A stretch of DNA of 35,499 nucleotides, from positions 1-35,499 of the IMG/VR virus record IMGVR_UViG_3300027985_000585. The stretch is one strand, 5' to 3'. Position 1 is the first letter of the stretch, and each line of letters begins with the position of its first letter. Below the pieces are notes generated by a model. The model had not been told where the DNA came from. It searched no databases and saw nothing but the letters and a program-made list of their open reading frames with translations. The position numbers were made by a program, and so were the translations under genes. Shown here piece after piece: positions 13,579 to 22,295 of this stretch. The stretch is from a virus.

Positions 13579-15968
13579 ATTGTATCCTCCCATGATGTGG
13601 ACTGATTTACGAGCAAGAACTGAACTGTTTCAGGATATGCAACTGGCGCCGAGAACTCAACCTCAATCTCCTGGGTTGTGCTGTCGGCTGCCATTGAAAC
13701 AACGCCAGGCACCAGGCCCACGAACTTGGCTGAGTTTGCAGCGGTGGGCCCAACTTCGCTTCCGAACTCTACGATGGCCTGTGCGGTTGTTACTGTGAGG
13801 CTACGGGGGTGGCCGGCGGTGATATTCTGAATCTCGGCGTTGCTGACATTTTTGCCGGTTGAACTGACATTTGAATCGAATGTAGCTGTGAATATATCGA
13901 GACCTGCTGAAGCGGATCCGCTCACGCCGGTTATGCCATTGGTCGAAAGATATTGAGCGTTCCAAGGCGACGATCCACTGTTGGAGTCCACGGTTCCGTT
14001 GAATGTAACATCACTGGTCTGATCAGCACTGTCGTAGTCCATGGAGACGGCGGCAAAGACTGCCGAACCGCTTACGACCTGATCGCTCTTGTAGGACGCG
14101 GTCAACGGCGTCATGCACTCAGCCGTAAAGATTGGCCCCTGGCGTGGTTCAAAGGAGATATCAAGGCCAACGATCTCCATTTTCTCAGCGGTGTATGAAT
14201 AAGCTCCGGTTGTCACGGCGGCAAGCACATTGCAATCGGTCGCCGGATCCTGCGCAAACGGAAGCCTGACCGTGTGAGTATAGCGGTCTGACTGCTCCCG
14301 CGCAAGACGGTTGGTGGCCATGGACAAGGCCTCAGCGTAGACCGCAAGGGCCGGATAACGAAGCGTCTTAGAGTCGCCTTCATCGGTTCCAACTTCTGCA
14401 GCAATCACGATCTCGCGTTGTGACCGGGTGACGTCTGTTGCCGACTCAGGACTGAACCCGATATTGTCGATGCTGAAATCTATGCGCCCAAGGCTGATTT
14501 GTTCCACGGCGATGTAAGTTGCTTCCGTCAGGTCAACATTGCCCACGAAGTCGGTGAGGCTGATACTGTACTCTGTACGGTAGTTCGGGAGCGTCAAGGG
14601 GTATCTGCTTGCAACGCCATCGCCGCCAACTATAAGGTTGACCATGGCACCATTGCCGCGACCCACGAACACCAGCGAATCATACCCGCTAATATCCACG
14701 CTGTCCTTGTCTGGGTCGAGCCACCAGCGTACGCCGCAGGCTCCGGCCACATTGGTGCCAGTCAGCTTTGCAACGCGATTGCTGTACTCCCAGGATGGCT
14801 CGAAGGTTCCGGCCGCAGGGTCGATCGTCGAGGACAGGCTGAGTCGATAGGCTTCGATCAGGCCACCCCACAGATTGACATTGGAACCATCGGAGTGATC
14901 TGCGATGAGCGCCTTTTTTGTCTCATATTGAGACGATACCCAGGTCGAGCCCTCAACTCTCAGTTTGGAGAATGTCGCCTCAAGCTTCTGCCGGTCGATA
15001 GCGGCGATAAGCTGATAGTCGCTCTCCTGGCCGTCCTTCCAAACGACGGTGGTCGAATCGCTCTGCAGAGGGCGCGGCTGAAAGTTTACGATGCCTTCCC
15101 TGGATGTGTAGAGGCGATATCCGATCATGTCCGCAAGATTGTTGGCGATCTCAAGCAGCGTCCAACCCTGCGGCCAGAATGCACGCTTCAGGGTGTAGCC
15201 GGAAAGTGCTGTGCTGTCCTGGAATGCTCCAGGGATGCCAGCGATGGTACAGAGATCAGCGAACACAACGGACGGCTCCACGGCAACATGGCCGTAGACA
15301 ACCACATAGACGCCATCAGGGAGCGGAGAATAAAAGATCAGCGTTTGCGAACTGTGATCGTAAGTCCACATATTGAACTCTTCAGCCCTGGTCAGGGTGG
15401 TGGCGTCGGCTCCGATCCACACGGCGTAAATGTCGAGAAGGTCGCTACTGATATCCGCAAGACGATATCGTGACACCCCGGATTGAGCTGACAATACAGC
15501 GGTATCTCCATAGTGGTAGCCATCAACGCTGGTTATCTTCACGCGTCGCAGGTAGTCAATGTACGATGTAGCCGTAACCGACACCCTTGAAACGACCGTG
15601 CCGGATTCAACAAGCTGCGGCTTCGACAGGATGCCGTAGAACCAGGTTACATCGCCGTTATCGGTATCAACGATCAGACGCCGTTGAGGTTGGCCGCAAT
15701 AGACGCCCGAGCCAGAATAGATGACCGGATCCCACTGACCCGAAAATGGCCCTGCCTCCCCCATGGCGCCTGAGACTATGCGCACCCGGAACGCCCGGCC
15801 CTCCACCAGATTGGCGTTTGGGTAGCCATTCCACGAAGCGTACGGAACCTCAGCCGATCCTCGCACCTGACAGGAGTATGTCTGAAGTTCGACCCACCCT
15901 CCAGCGCCGTCCGATACTTCGCATAAGGAATATGATGCGATTGTCTTCGCACTGTAATCGATAGTCAT
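13575..15968 (-). CDS. Tail hub / tip protein, 797 aa
   Basis: ATG 15968 overlaps the preceding stop (TGATG). Length, place after the tape measure and the middle segment (FWPQGWTLLEIANNLADMIG followed by REGIVNFQPRP) match the gp27-like hub proteins that form the tail tip of siphoviruses. The N-terminal ~200 residues are beta-rich. The C-terminal ~200 residues are Ser/Thr/Ala-rich and may carry fibre-attachment domains. Assignment is from order and general resemblance. Confidence 0.65.
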   Translation of the reverse strand: MTIDYSAKTIASYSLCEVSDGAGGWVELQTYSCQVRGSAEVPYASWNGYPNANLVEGRAFRVRIVSGAMGEAGPFSGQWDPVIYSGSGVYCGQPQRRLIVDTDNGDVTWFYGILSKPQLVESGTVVSRVSVTATSYIDYLRRVKITSVDGYHYGDTAVLSAQSGVSRYRLADISSDLLDIYAVWIGADATTLTRAEEFNMWTYDHSSQTLIFYSPLPDGVYVVVYGHVAVEPSVVFADLCTIAGIPGAFQDSTALSGYTLKRAFWPQGWTLLEIANNLADMIGYRLYTSREGIVNFQPRPLQSDSTTVVWKDGQESDYQLIAAIDRQKLEATFSKLRVEGSTWVSSQYETKKALIADHSDGSNVNLWGGLIEAYRLSLSSTIDPAAGTFEPSWEYSNRVAKLTGTNVAGACGVRWWLDPDKDSVDISGYDSLVFVGRGNGAMVNLIVGGDGVASRYPLTLPNYRTEYSISLTDFVGNVDLTEATYIAVEQISLGRIDFSIDNIGFSPESATDVTRSQREIVIAAEVGTDEGDSKTLRYPALAVYAEALSMATNRLAREQSDRYTHTVRLPFAQDPATDCNVLAAVTTGAYSYTAEKMEIVGLDISFEPRQGPIFTAECMTPLTASYKSDQVVSGSAVFAAVSMDYDSADQTSDVTFNGTVDSNSGSSPWNAQYLSTNGITGVSGSASAGLDIFTATFDSNVSSTGKNVSNAEIQNITAGHPRSLTVTTAQAIVEFGSEVGPTAANSAKFVGLVPGVVSMAADSTTQEIEVEFSAPVAYPETVQFLLVNQSTSWEDTI

Positions 15969-16315
15969 CACACCACCTCAAGAGTCATTGACGCGGTGTA
16001 TCTCTGCGTTGTGTAGTCGTAATACTGCCAGCCTGAGAACGATGTGGTATGGACGGTATAGGTGTTGGTGTCGTAGCCGTCTACGAACGAGAACGAAGCC
16101 TTGGCAACACTCGCCTCGATGGCCTGGGCGTCTGCCAGGGCTACATCGCGAAGTTCAAAAGTCCAAGATTTCTTGCCTGGAGATATGTTCACCCTGGAAC
16201 CGCCGCCAAGAAGCTGGACGGACGAATACTCGTCTTTCGTTCCGGCTGCAAGGTTGCCGTCCGGATTTATGTTGTAAGGCGTGACGATTGTGCCGTCTAG
16301 ATACCATGTAGCCAT
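15968..16315 (-). CDS. Small tail protein after the tape measure, 115 aa
   Basis: ATG 16315. The protein is beta-rich with many Tyr/Trp (SGWQYYDYTTQRYT) and ends in TLEVV. In siphoviruses the gene after the tape measure usually codes for a distal-tail or tip subunit; this one is shorter than a typical distal tail protein, so only a structural tail role is claimed. Confidence 0.55.
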   Translation of the reverse strand: MATWYLDGTIVTPYNINPDGNLAAGTKDEYSSVQLLGGGSRVNISPGKKSWTFELRDVALADAQAIEASVAKASFSFVDGYDTNTYTVHTTSFSGWQYYDYTTQRYTASMTLEVV

Positions 16316-16323
16316 TGTGCCTC

Positions 16324-18483
16324 CTAATAGGCGTAGCGCGTTTTCTGGTATGTCGCTCCGTTGGTCGACATAGCTGATGCAAGGGCCGTGACGCTGGTTG
16401 AGTCGAGGGAAACATTGTTCTTCGCTGCCGAGCTGTAAACGATACCCTCCAGTGATGTTATCTTGCTCTGGATAGCGTCTATCTCGTTCTGGGTGATAGA
16501 GCTGCTGCCAAATTTGTTTATCTCAGCCCGTCTCACGAATGACCATGTTGATAGATCAGCCCTTGCGGCTTCCAGTGCATCGCGTTCAAGAGCGTACGAC
16601 CTGAACTCCGAGGTAGAACCCGTCACAGCTCCAGTGGCTGTCGAACTGGCGGCAGACGACTTGAGCGCATAGAACGCTGAAGGGTCTTCCCTCAGCATGC
16701 CCTGACCCTGCGCAGTCTCGGCCCACGCGTCGAAGGCTTTGGATGGATTGGCGGCGAGGGATTCACCGAAGGCAGAGGCAAAGCTTGTCTGGGTGGTGCT
16801 TTTGGCTTTGGTTGTGGCCGAAGTCTTGCCGGTCATTTTTTCACCACGAAAATCTTCGTAAAGGTCAGAACCAGCAATCACCTTGATTGCCTCAACAATA
16901 GGATCAAGATAGTCCCGGAGATCAGATGCGGCTTGGCCGATATCTTCAAACAATGACACGACCGTTATCTTCATACCCTCGAAAGCACCGGTTACAAATC
17001 CGACAACGCTATCAATCACCTGGAAAGCCATGGGCCACTCATCATGAATATAGGTTGCAATATCCTCAAACAGGTAGCGGATGCCCTCTACAAGGCTAGT
17101 CACGACAAGCTGGATTGCTCCTGCTGCGGCCTGAGTGACAAACTTCAGCTCGTCCCAGAACACGATAACACCGGCTATGGCCGCGCCGATACCAGCAACC
17201 CAAGGAGCGATGGCAAGCAGGGCGGGGCCGAGTACGGTGGTCACGAAAGCCGCCGTTGTAGCAAAAGCTGTCTGTATCGCTCCCCAGGACAGTGCAAAGG
17301 TGGCAAGGGCGGCGCCGAGACCGGTGACAACGGCGGTAAGGCCTGCAATAGCAGTACCTACCAAAGTCATTCCGGCCACGAGCGTTGCGTTGTTATTCAG
17401 GAACTCAAGCATAATCGTGCCTATTTGCACCAGCGGGTCAAAGAAACCTTCGAGTGCTTTGCCGGCGTTGAGGACAAATCTATTATAAGTTTCGGTCATC
17501 TTGTCGATATGACCAGCATAGTTATCTGTAGCTGTGGCGAAGGCCTTATCAACCGAACCAACAGAGTTTTCCATTTTCTGAGCGTTGGCAACGAACTTTT
17601 GCATCTGTTCGCCGGTCAGGGCAAGGGCGCCTTTCAGGGCTCTGATATTTGGGAAGAACTCGGTCATCTTCTCTATATTGCCGCCGGTGGCGTCCCTCAG
17701 CTCTTGCATGAACTCAACCAAGCCCTTAGACTGTAGCGCGGTGAGATTGAACTGAATACCAAGCTGCTCGGCCATTTTAGCAGCACCCTCAGAAGGCTTG
17801 ATGATTGAAAGGATCATCTGGTTGAGTGCCGTAACTGATTCGTCAGCACTTATACCTCCGGCGGTTAATGTCGAGATTGCCGCGTTGAGGTCAGACAGTT
17901 TTACGCCAGCAGTGGCCGCTGTAGAAACAACACCAGAGATTGAACCGGCGTATTGATCTATGGTGATCTTGCCGAGCTTGACAACCTGGAACATCTGGTC
18001 AAATATTTCCTGGGTGCTGCCGATCTGACTCCCAAAGGTGTTCATGATCGTTGTTCCGGCATCGACAACCTGGAAGGTATCAGCAAGTCCGGCCCGTGCA
18101 GTTTTGGCAGCTTCGGTTACAAGTCCAACAGCTTTCGCAGGAGCGGCACCGGCTGAGAGCGCCTGGTAAAGTGCGTCTGTGTTTTTCGCTGCCGATCCGA
18201 GTTCTGGAGATAAAGCACGAATCTGCTCATCAAAGTCGCTGATCTGGCGTTTTACATCTCCTTCGAGCAAAGTCCCAACATTGCCAAGATTCTTAGAATA
18301 TTCAGCAACGGCACCGCTCATTTGACCGAGAGCCAAAACACCAGCCGCAGCAGCAGCTCCAGCGGCGACGGATATATTGGTTAATGTGCTTGCGGTAGTT
18401 TTCAGTTGGGCGTTTGCGGCAGAAATTGTTTCCGCTCCCGTTACCTTGAAAACTATTTTCTCTATCACTTCATTTGCGGCCAT
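16324..18483 (-). CDS. Tail tape measure protein (TP901-type), 719 aa
   Basis: ATG 18483 follows GGAGG; the chaperone extension ends just inside it. Residues ~60-320 carry the TP901 tape-measure core (DTFQVVDAGTTIMNTFG, TLTAGGISADESVTALNQM and the ALKGALALTGEQ helix). Hydrophobic stretches at ~37-55 and ~366-443 are the membrane-active segments used in DNA delivery. At about 0.15 nm per residue the tail would be roughly 100 nm. No peptidoglycan-cutting domain is visible. Confidence 0.93.
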   Translation of the reverse strand: MAANEVIEKIVFKVTGAETISAANAQLKTTASTLTNISVAAGAAAAAGVLALGQMSGAVAEYSKNLGNVGTLLEGDVKRQISDFDEQIRALSPELGSAAKNTDALYQALSAGAAPAKAVGLVTEAAKTARAGLADTFQVVDAGTTIMNTFGSQIGSTQEIFDQMFQVVKLGKITIDQYAGSISGVVSTAATAGVKLSDLNAAISTLTAGGISADESVTALNQMILSIIKPSEGAAKMAEQLGIQFNLTALQSKGLVEFMQELRDATGGNIEKMTEFFPNIRALKGALALTGEQMQKFVANAQKMENSVGSVDKAFATATDNYAGHIDKMTETYNRFVLNAGKALEGFFDPLVQIGTIMLEFLNNNATLVAGMTLVGTAIAGLTAVVTGLGAALATFALSWGAIQTAFATTAAFVTTVLGPALLAIAPWVAGIGAAIAGVIVFWDELKFVTQAAAGAIQLVVTSLVEGIRYLFEDIATYIHDEWPMAFQVIDSVVGFVTGAFEGMKITVVSLFEDIGQAASDLRDYLDPIVEAIKVIAGSDLYEDFRGEKMTGKTSATTKAKSTTQTSFASAFGESLAANPSKAFDAWAETAQGQGMLREDPSAFYALKSSAASSTATGAVTGSTSEFRSYALERDALEAARADLSTWSFVRRAEINKFGSSSITQNEIDAIQSKITSLEGIVYSSAAKNNVSLDSTSVTALASAMSTNGATYQKTRYAY

Positions 18484-18972
18484 CGCCCGAACCTCCAAGC
18501 GAATCTGTCAGAAGCCAGATATCGATTATATTTGCGTCAATATCGGTCAAAGCGCTTGAGCCGTATTTGATCGCAATTTCTCGGCATTTGAGCGCAAACA
18601 ATACCTCTTCATTTTGAATAGGCTGCCGCAGCTTGACCAGAGCAACGACAGCCTCTATCAGTTTTTTTCTTCACGCGGCTTTATTTCTGCAAAGCAGATG
18701 TTGAAAAGCTGAAAATAGTCTTCGTGATTGTCGAACGACTCCAGCGCTTCGACTGGTTTTTTCAAAGCTCCATTTATGTTGACGCCAGTAGCCACAGCAG
18801 ACACAAGCTCGACAGAGAGAGAGTGAAATTTTTCAAGAACATCGATGGTAGACAACATTTTCATCATTTTGTCGTCAATGCTTTCGCCTTCGATGTCTTT
18901 CCAAAAATTATTGACCTTGATAAGAAGTTTCTGCCTTGTGATGAAGTTTACTTTATGCTTAACTATTTCCAT
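18470..18972 (-). CDS. Tail assembly chaperone, long form (GT-like) by -1 frameshift, 167 aa
   Basis: At the slippery heptamer (18667-18661) a -1 slip bypasses TGA 18658 and adds 63 residues, beginning LIEAVVALVKLRQPIQNEE and ending at TGA 18470, inside the first codons of the tape measure gene. The extension is an open frame without its own start and has sensible helical composition. G/GT frameshifting is conserved in long-tailed phages. Confidence 0.8.
18658..18972 (-). CDS. Tail assembly chaperone, short form (G-like), 104 aa
   Basis: ATG 18972. The helical protein ends KPREEKN, then TGA. It sits between the tube and tape measure genes, where the paired chaperones of lambda-like tails lie. 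The last codons form an A AAA AAC slippery site that makes the long form. It coats the tape measure during tail assembly. Confidence 0.8.
   Translation of the reverse strand: MEIVKHKVNFITRQKLLIKVNNFWKDIEGESIDDKMMKMLSTIDVLEKFHSLSVELVSAVATGVNINGALKKPVEALESFDNHEDYFQLFNICFAEIKPREEKN
18661..18667 (-). other. Programmed -1 ribosomal frameshift site A AAA AAC
   Basis: The heptamer matches X XXY YYZ in the zero frame (GAA AAA AAC TGA), with the stop codon immediately after it. Zero-frame reading gives the short chaperone and -1 reading enters the 63-codon extension. Confidence 0.85.
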
Positions 18973-18982
18973 ATTTCACCCC

Positions 18983-19984
18983 TTATGAATGCTTTGTCAG
19001 CGTTTCGTTTGTGTCCTGAATAGTGACAGTAAGAATTTTGTTACTATTGGCAGTGTCAGCAAATGCCTCGAAGTTGAAAGTAATAAGCTGGCGCTCTCCA
19101 AAATTTGCCTGGACAGTCGGCGTCTCTGTAATCCTAACCTTGCCCATTGCGGCGATAAGTTTAGGGTATTTCGTTGCACCGATCAGTGTTGCGGCCTCAA
19201 ATGTGAAGGCAAGATCAAACAGGGTTCCGGAAGTGTAGAGTCCCTGCAGATATGATGACTCATACCACGCTGTGATTGAACCAGTGACTGCAAAACCCTT
19301 CGGCTGAGGTTCAACAGTGTATTTAGTGCCGGTACTGGCAAATTCAGGATTAGCGAGATTGGCGCCCTTGAGAGAAAAAGCTGTTATTTTGCTGTTCAGG
19401 CTGTCGTCGGCCATAGCAACAGTCATATCCTTCCAGAAGAAGTCAACCGTGCTCTTGTAAGACAGTGCCGAACCATCCCAAGAGCCGTCGTTATCCTTGT
19501 GCTCCCTACCTGTCAGTTTGTAAGTGGCCATGATCTCGTTATTGTCGCTGTTACCGCTGATCTCAAATTCATAAACCTTCATGCCGAGATTTGTTTTGAC
19601 ATCCGCGACATCGTTTTTTTGGAGTGAAAGTGATGAATCGATATCGTAGTCACCAAGGGTTACGGAATCGATGATATGCTGGCCCACACCAGCTTCGAGT
19701 GTCGAGTCGGCCGTATCGCCCATTGCCGTTAGAAAAAGATAGCTGTCTTCAGCGTTGAGGTTCTTGCTTATTTCAAGCTCCGGGACATGACGCACATCAG
19801 CGCCGTTTACCTGGGTGGCGCCAGCAACACCGTTGAATTCTTCGGCATTGGTTATCATGTCATGACGAGGTGTCATTGTGGCTGACTTCGCCCTGACTTT
19901 GAAAGCGTATGTGCCTTCAGTTCCATAAATTGCCTCTGGTGCTAGAATCAGTTCAACTTCATTTCCCGTGTAGACTTCAGCCAT
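18983..19984 (-). CDS. Major tail tube protein, 333 aa
   Basis: ATG 19984. A long beta-rich protein directly before the chaperone pair. Strand patterns such as YEFEISGNSDNNEIMATYKLTG and FAVTGSITAWYESSYLQGLY are typical of tube proteins with an inserted or appended domain. It polymerises as rings around the tape measure. Assignment is mainly by position and fold-like pattern. Confidence 0.75.
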   Translation of the reverse strand: MAEVYTGNEVELILAPEAIYGTEGTYAFKVRAKSATMTPRHDMITNAEEFNGVAGATQVNGADVRHVPELEISKNLNAEDSYLFLTAMGDTADSTLEAGVGQHIIDSVTLGDYDIDSSLSLQKNDVADVKTNLGMKVYEFEISGNSDNNEIMATYKLTGREHKDNDGSWDGSALSYKSTVDFFWKDMTVAMADDSLNSKITAFSLKGANLANPEFASTGTKYTVEPQPKGFAVTGSITAWYESSYLQGLYTSGTLFDLAFTFEAATLIGATKYPKLIAAMGKVRITETPTVQANFGERQLITFNFEAFADTANSNKILTVTIQDTNETLTKHS

Positions 19985-19994
19985 GATATCCTCC

Positions 19995-20726
19995 TTAGAT
20001 GTCCTTCATATTTTCAGCGAACAGAGACAATTGTTTTTCGGCCCTTCGCTCTGCATTTGCTTGCTTCACAATACTATTATACGCTGTGCTTTGGTCTTTG
20101 TCTTGTCTCGTTTTGGTACGGTTTTCTCTATACAGCGGAGATGTTTTGTCCTTGACCTGCTTTTCCCAAAGTTGCGCGTCTTTCCTTGCATCTGCGATAA
20201 CCTCGGCGTTGTTTCTGGCGTTGAGTGATTTTCTTATCACCGATACCGGGACAAGTTGACATCTGCAATTTATCCCGCATTCAGTAGGCGCTTCTCGCGG
20301 CCCATTTCCAGCCCACCCTTCGACGCTATTGACTATTCCGTGGTTTGAGGCACATGTAGGGCATGTATTCCTGTCAAGAACAGACTGCCACATTTGAAGC
20401 TCTTCTTCTGGGTTTGTTTCTCCGCTTGTCAGTGCCCCTACATCGCGAGAAACCTTATCAGCTACATAATCAGCTCCGTTGCGAATTGATGATTTGAACT
20501 GTGAGCGCAATCCGTTAAAAATTGGGCCACCCTGGTCAAAGTCGTTCAGAAGTGCGGTTATGATTGCTTCGGCATCAGCGCCGCTATCTTCGAATCTTGA
20601 TATGATATTTTGGGCGACTGCGGCGGCAGTTCTTGATTGAAGCGAAAATACAAGCTGTGCCTGTGCTGCGTTCTCTTCTATGAAAACAGACAGCTCGGCA
20701 TCATCATCAAAATTAATCGTTGCCAT
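19995..20726 (-). CDS. MuF-like minor head protein domain, 243 aa
   Basis: ATG 20726 (TAATG overlap). Residues ~108-163 contain the MuF core: MWQSVLDRNTCPTCASNHG, then GPREAPTECG and CRCQLVPV, with cysteines C122, C125, C150, C154 and C156 likely to bind zinc. MuF domains are usually beside the portal and ride in the capsid; here the gene lies between the tail-completion and tube genes. The C-terminal ~75 residues are charged and helical. Confidence 0.75.
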   Translation of the reverse strand: MATINFDDDAELSVFIEENAAQAQLVFSLQSRTAAAVAQNIISRFEDSGADAEAIITALLNDFDQGGPIFNGLRSQFKSSIRNGADYVADKVSRDVGALTSGETNPEEELQMWQSVLDRNTCPTCASNHGIVNSVEGWAGNGPREAPTECGINCRCQLVPVSVIRKSLNARNNAEVIADARKDAQLWEKQVKDKTSPLYRENRTKTRQDKDQSTAYNSIVKQANAERRAEKQLSLFAENMKDI

Positions 20727-21157
20727 TACACACCCTTCCTCAGCATTTCGTCGAGAACTATCCTTCCCGCTTCTCCGGCTGCTTTTTCGCCAGTTTTCGA
20801 CACTCCGAAAAAGTTGTAGCCTTTTTGCTGAACATAAATGGCTCTATCTTGTATTTCTCTGCCAGGTTCCAACAGAACTCTTTTCCCTTGCTTTCTTATA
20901 ATCCAAGAATCCTTACGCCTCATTGTCTGCGAATCCCATAATGGATGATCGGGAGGGCTAGAACCTTTTCTCTGTTTGGCCTTTACGGTCGACGGTTTAT
21001 TCCGCTTCATTGGGCCGCCCTTGACGGTGTTCTGGCCATCAATAGCCACCCTGGTGATATCTTCGAGCACAGCGCTGGCCATTGCTTCGAGTACGGGTGT
21101 GGGATCTCTAATTATTTCCGTTAAGTTTTTGGTCAATTGTGCTACACCGCTACTCAT
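20726..21157 (-). CDS. Putative tail completion / head-tail joining protein, 143 aa
   Basis: ATG 21157 overlaps the upstream stop (TAATG). A basic middle with KRNKPSTVKAKQRKG, then DHPLWDSQTMRRKDSWI and YVQQKGYNFFGVS, resembles HK97 gp10-like or virion-morphogenesis family proteins, in which HPLWDSGxLRxS is conserved. It probably closes the head-tail interface. Confidence 0.65.
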   Translation of the reverse strand: MSSGVAQLTKNLTEIIRDPTPVLEAMASAVLEDITRVAIDGQNTVKGGPMKRNKPSTVKAKQRKGSSPPDHPLWDSQTMRRKDSWIIRKQGKRVLLEPGREIQDRAIYVQQKGYNFFGVSKTGEKAAGEAGRIVLDEMLRKGV

Positions 21158-21423
21158 TATTTCCTCAACAAATTCTCGTAATCCGCAGCAACGAGAGCAG
21201 ATTGACGCAGAAAAAAAGCATAATAGGGCATGAATCTATCAACAAAAAGTTCCATCTCCGCTTCCGGATCTTCTGCCAAAGCCTCAAAGTTAATCATCTT
21301 CAGCAACTTGTCAAATATTCCAGGAACCTTCTTTCGCGTCTCTGGATCAATGTAACCTATCATCTCGTGAAGGATATCGTCCTGGGCATTGGTATAAGCG
21401 ATGACGATGTCTTCGTAGTTCAT
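21157..21423 (-). CDS. Hypothetical helical connector-region protein, 88 aa
   Basis: ATG 21423 overlaps the upstream stop (ATGA). The protein is wholly helical and acidic, with a Phe/Met/Tyr-rich segment (MELFVDRFMPYYAFFLRQ). It sits between two tail-completion candidates; no family is recognised. Confidence 0.6.
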   Translation of the reverse strand: MNYEDIVIAYTNAQDDILHEMIGYIDPETRKKVPGIFDKLLKMINFEALAEDPEAEMELFVDRFMPYYAFFLRQSALVAADYENLLRK

Positions 21424-21854
21424 ACGGTCTTCTTCCAGTTGAACGCCACCCGATAACACATCACAGCGTCGCCATAATCATCATATCGTTGAGTCTCTTC
21501 CCACATCGTTATGCCTACCTGATCTGAGAGAGTGCTAAACTGTAGCAATTCTTCTACACTAGATGCAATATCTATGAGATCGGCGTCAAACTGATTGGCC
21601 GCGTCAGCCGAAATCAATTTGCAGATATCGACCGCTACGACGACATTCATCTCAACTGATTTAGCTGCAGAGGCGTCCCTTGTTTTTTCGGGTGATTCGA
21701 TGATGCGAATGGATATAGACGGATCATTGTTGATATATCTCGTCACAAATTCATCGCGGTCGGGCTGAATAATGATCGCGTCCGAATCAACACCTATCGA
21801 CGAATCAGCCACAAGGATATTTTTGAGTGAGACCATAGCTGAAGCATAGCTCAT
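21420..21854 (-). CDS. Putative tail terminator-like protein, 144 aa
   Basis: ATG 21854 overlaps the previous stop (ATGA). The alpha/beta sequence with AVDICKLISADAANQFDADLIDI and a final beta strand CYRVAFNWKK resembles tail terminator proteins that form the ring capping the tube. Length (~140) and place before the tube gene fit. Confidence 0.55.
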   Translation of the reverse strand: MSYASAMVSLKNILVADSSIGVDSDAIIIQPDRDEFVTRYINNDPSISIRIIESPEKTRDASAAKSVEMNVVVAVDICKLISADAANQFDADLIDIASSVEELLQFSTLSDQVGITMWEETQRYDDYGDAVMCYRVAFNWKKTV

Positions 21855-22294
21855 GAACGCCACTGCCTTTCAAACTCGACTTCAAGTCTCACGGCTTTGG
21901 CCGGAGTGTAGTCAGTTATTTCTGCCAAAGTAACAGGTCTTGAATTTAGGCAGACGCCGCCGAGGGTGTTATCTGTGAATGTAGATTCAAGGATCGAAGC
22001 GTCCGCAAGCAAAGATTCAAGCGCTGCAATATAATCGTACTCGCCTGAAGTCGGCATCTTCACGAGATCAATGTCAATTCTGACGCCAGCCGTAACAAAG
22101 CCGCCGGTTTCGATCCGTTTGGCCCGGGTTGGCGCGATGAGAATATTTGCCGACACCCATGAATTCGCAACCTGAGTCACGAAATCTGATATCCTGGCTT
22201 CTATCGTCACCGCATCATACGGAATACTGCACCCTTGCGCTGAAATAATTCCAGCCTGTACCGCTTCCAAAATCTGCGAATAGCTTGTAGCCAT
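21851..22294 (-). CDS. Putative neck / tail terminator-like protein, 147 aa
   Basis: ATG 22294. The N-terminal helix is followed by beta strands and a final strand VRLEVEFERQW. The layout parallels the next gene, so the two may be distant paralogs or consecutive neck rings. Identity rests on position. Confidence 0.5.
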   Translation of the reverse strand: MATSYSQILEAVQAGIISAQGCSIPYDAVTIEARISDFVTQVANSWVSANILIAPTRAKRIETGGFVTAGVRIDIDLVKMPTSGEYDYIAALESLLADASILESTFTDNTLGGVCLNSRPVTLAEITDYTPAKAVRLEVEFERQWRS

Positions 22295-22295
22295 G

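Noticed and set aside
14499-15473. 324-codon plus-strand frame
   Set aside because: It lies wholly opposite the tail hub gene, has no ribosome site and no protein-like domain pattern; a codon-bias shadow.
17044-17736. 230-codon plus-strand frame
   Set aside because: Antisense to the well-supported tape measure gene; low-complexity composition and no neighbours on that strand.
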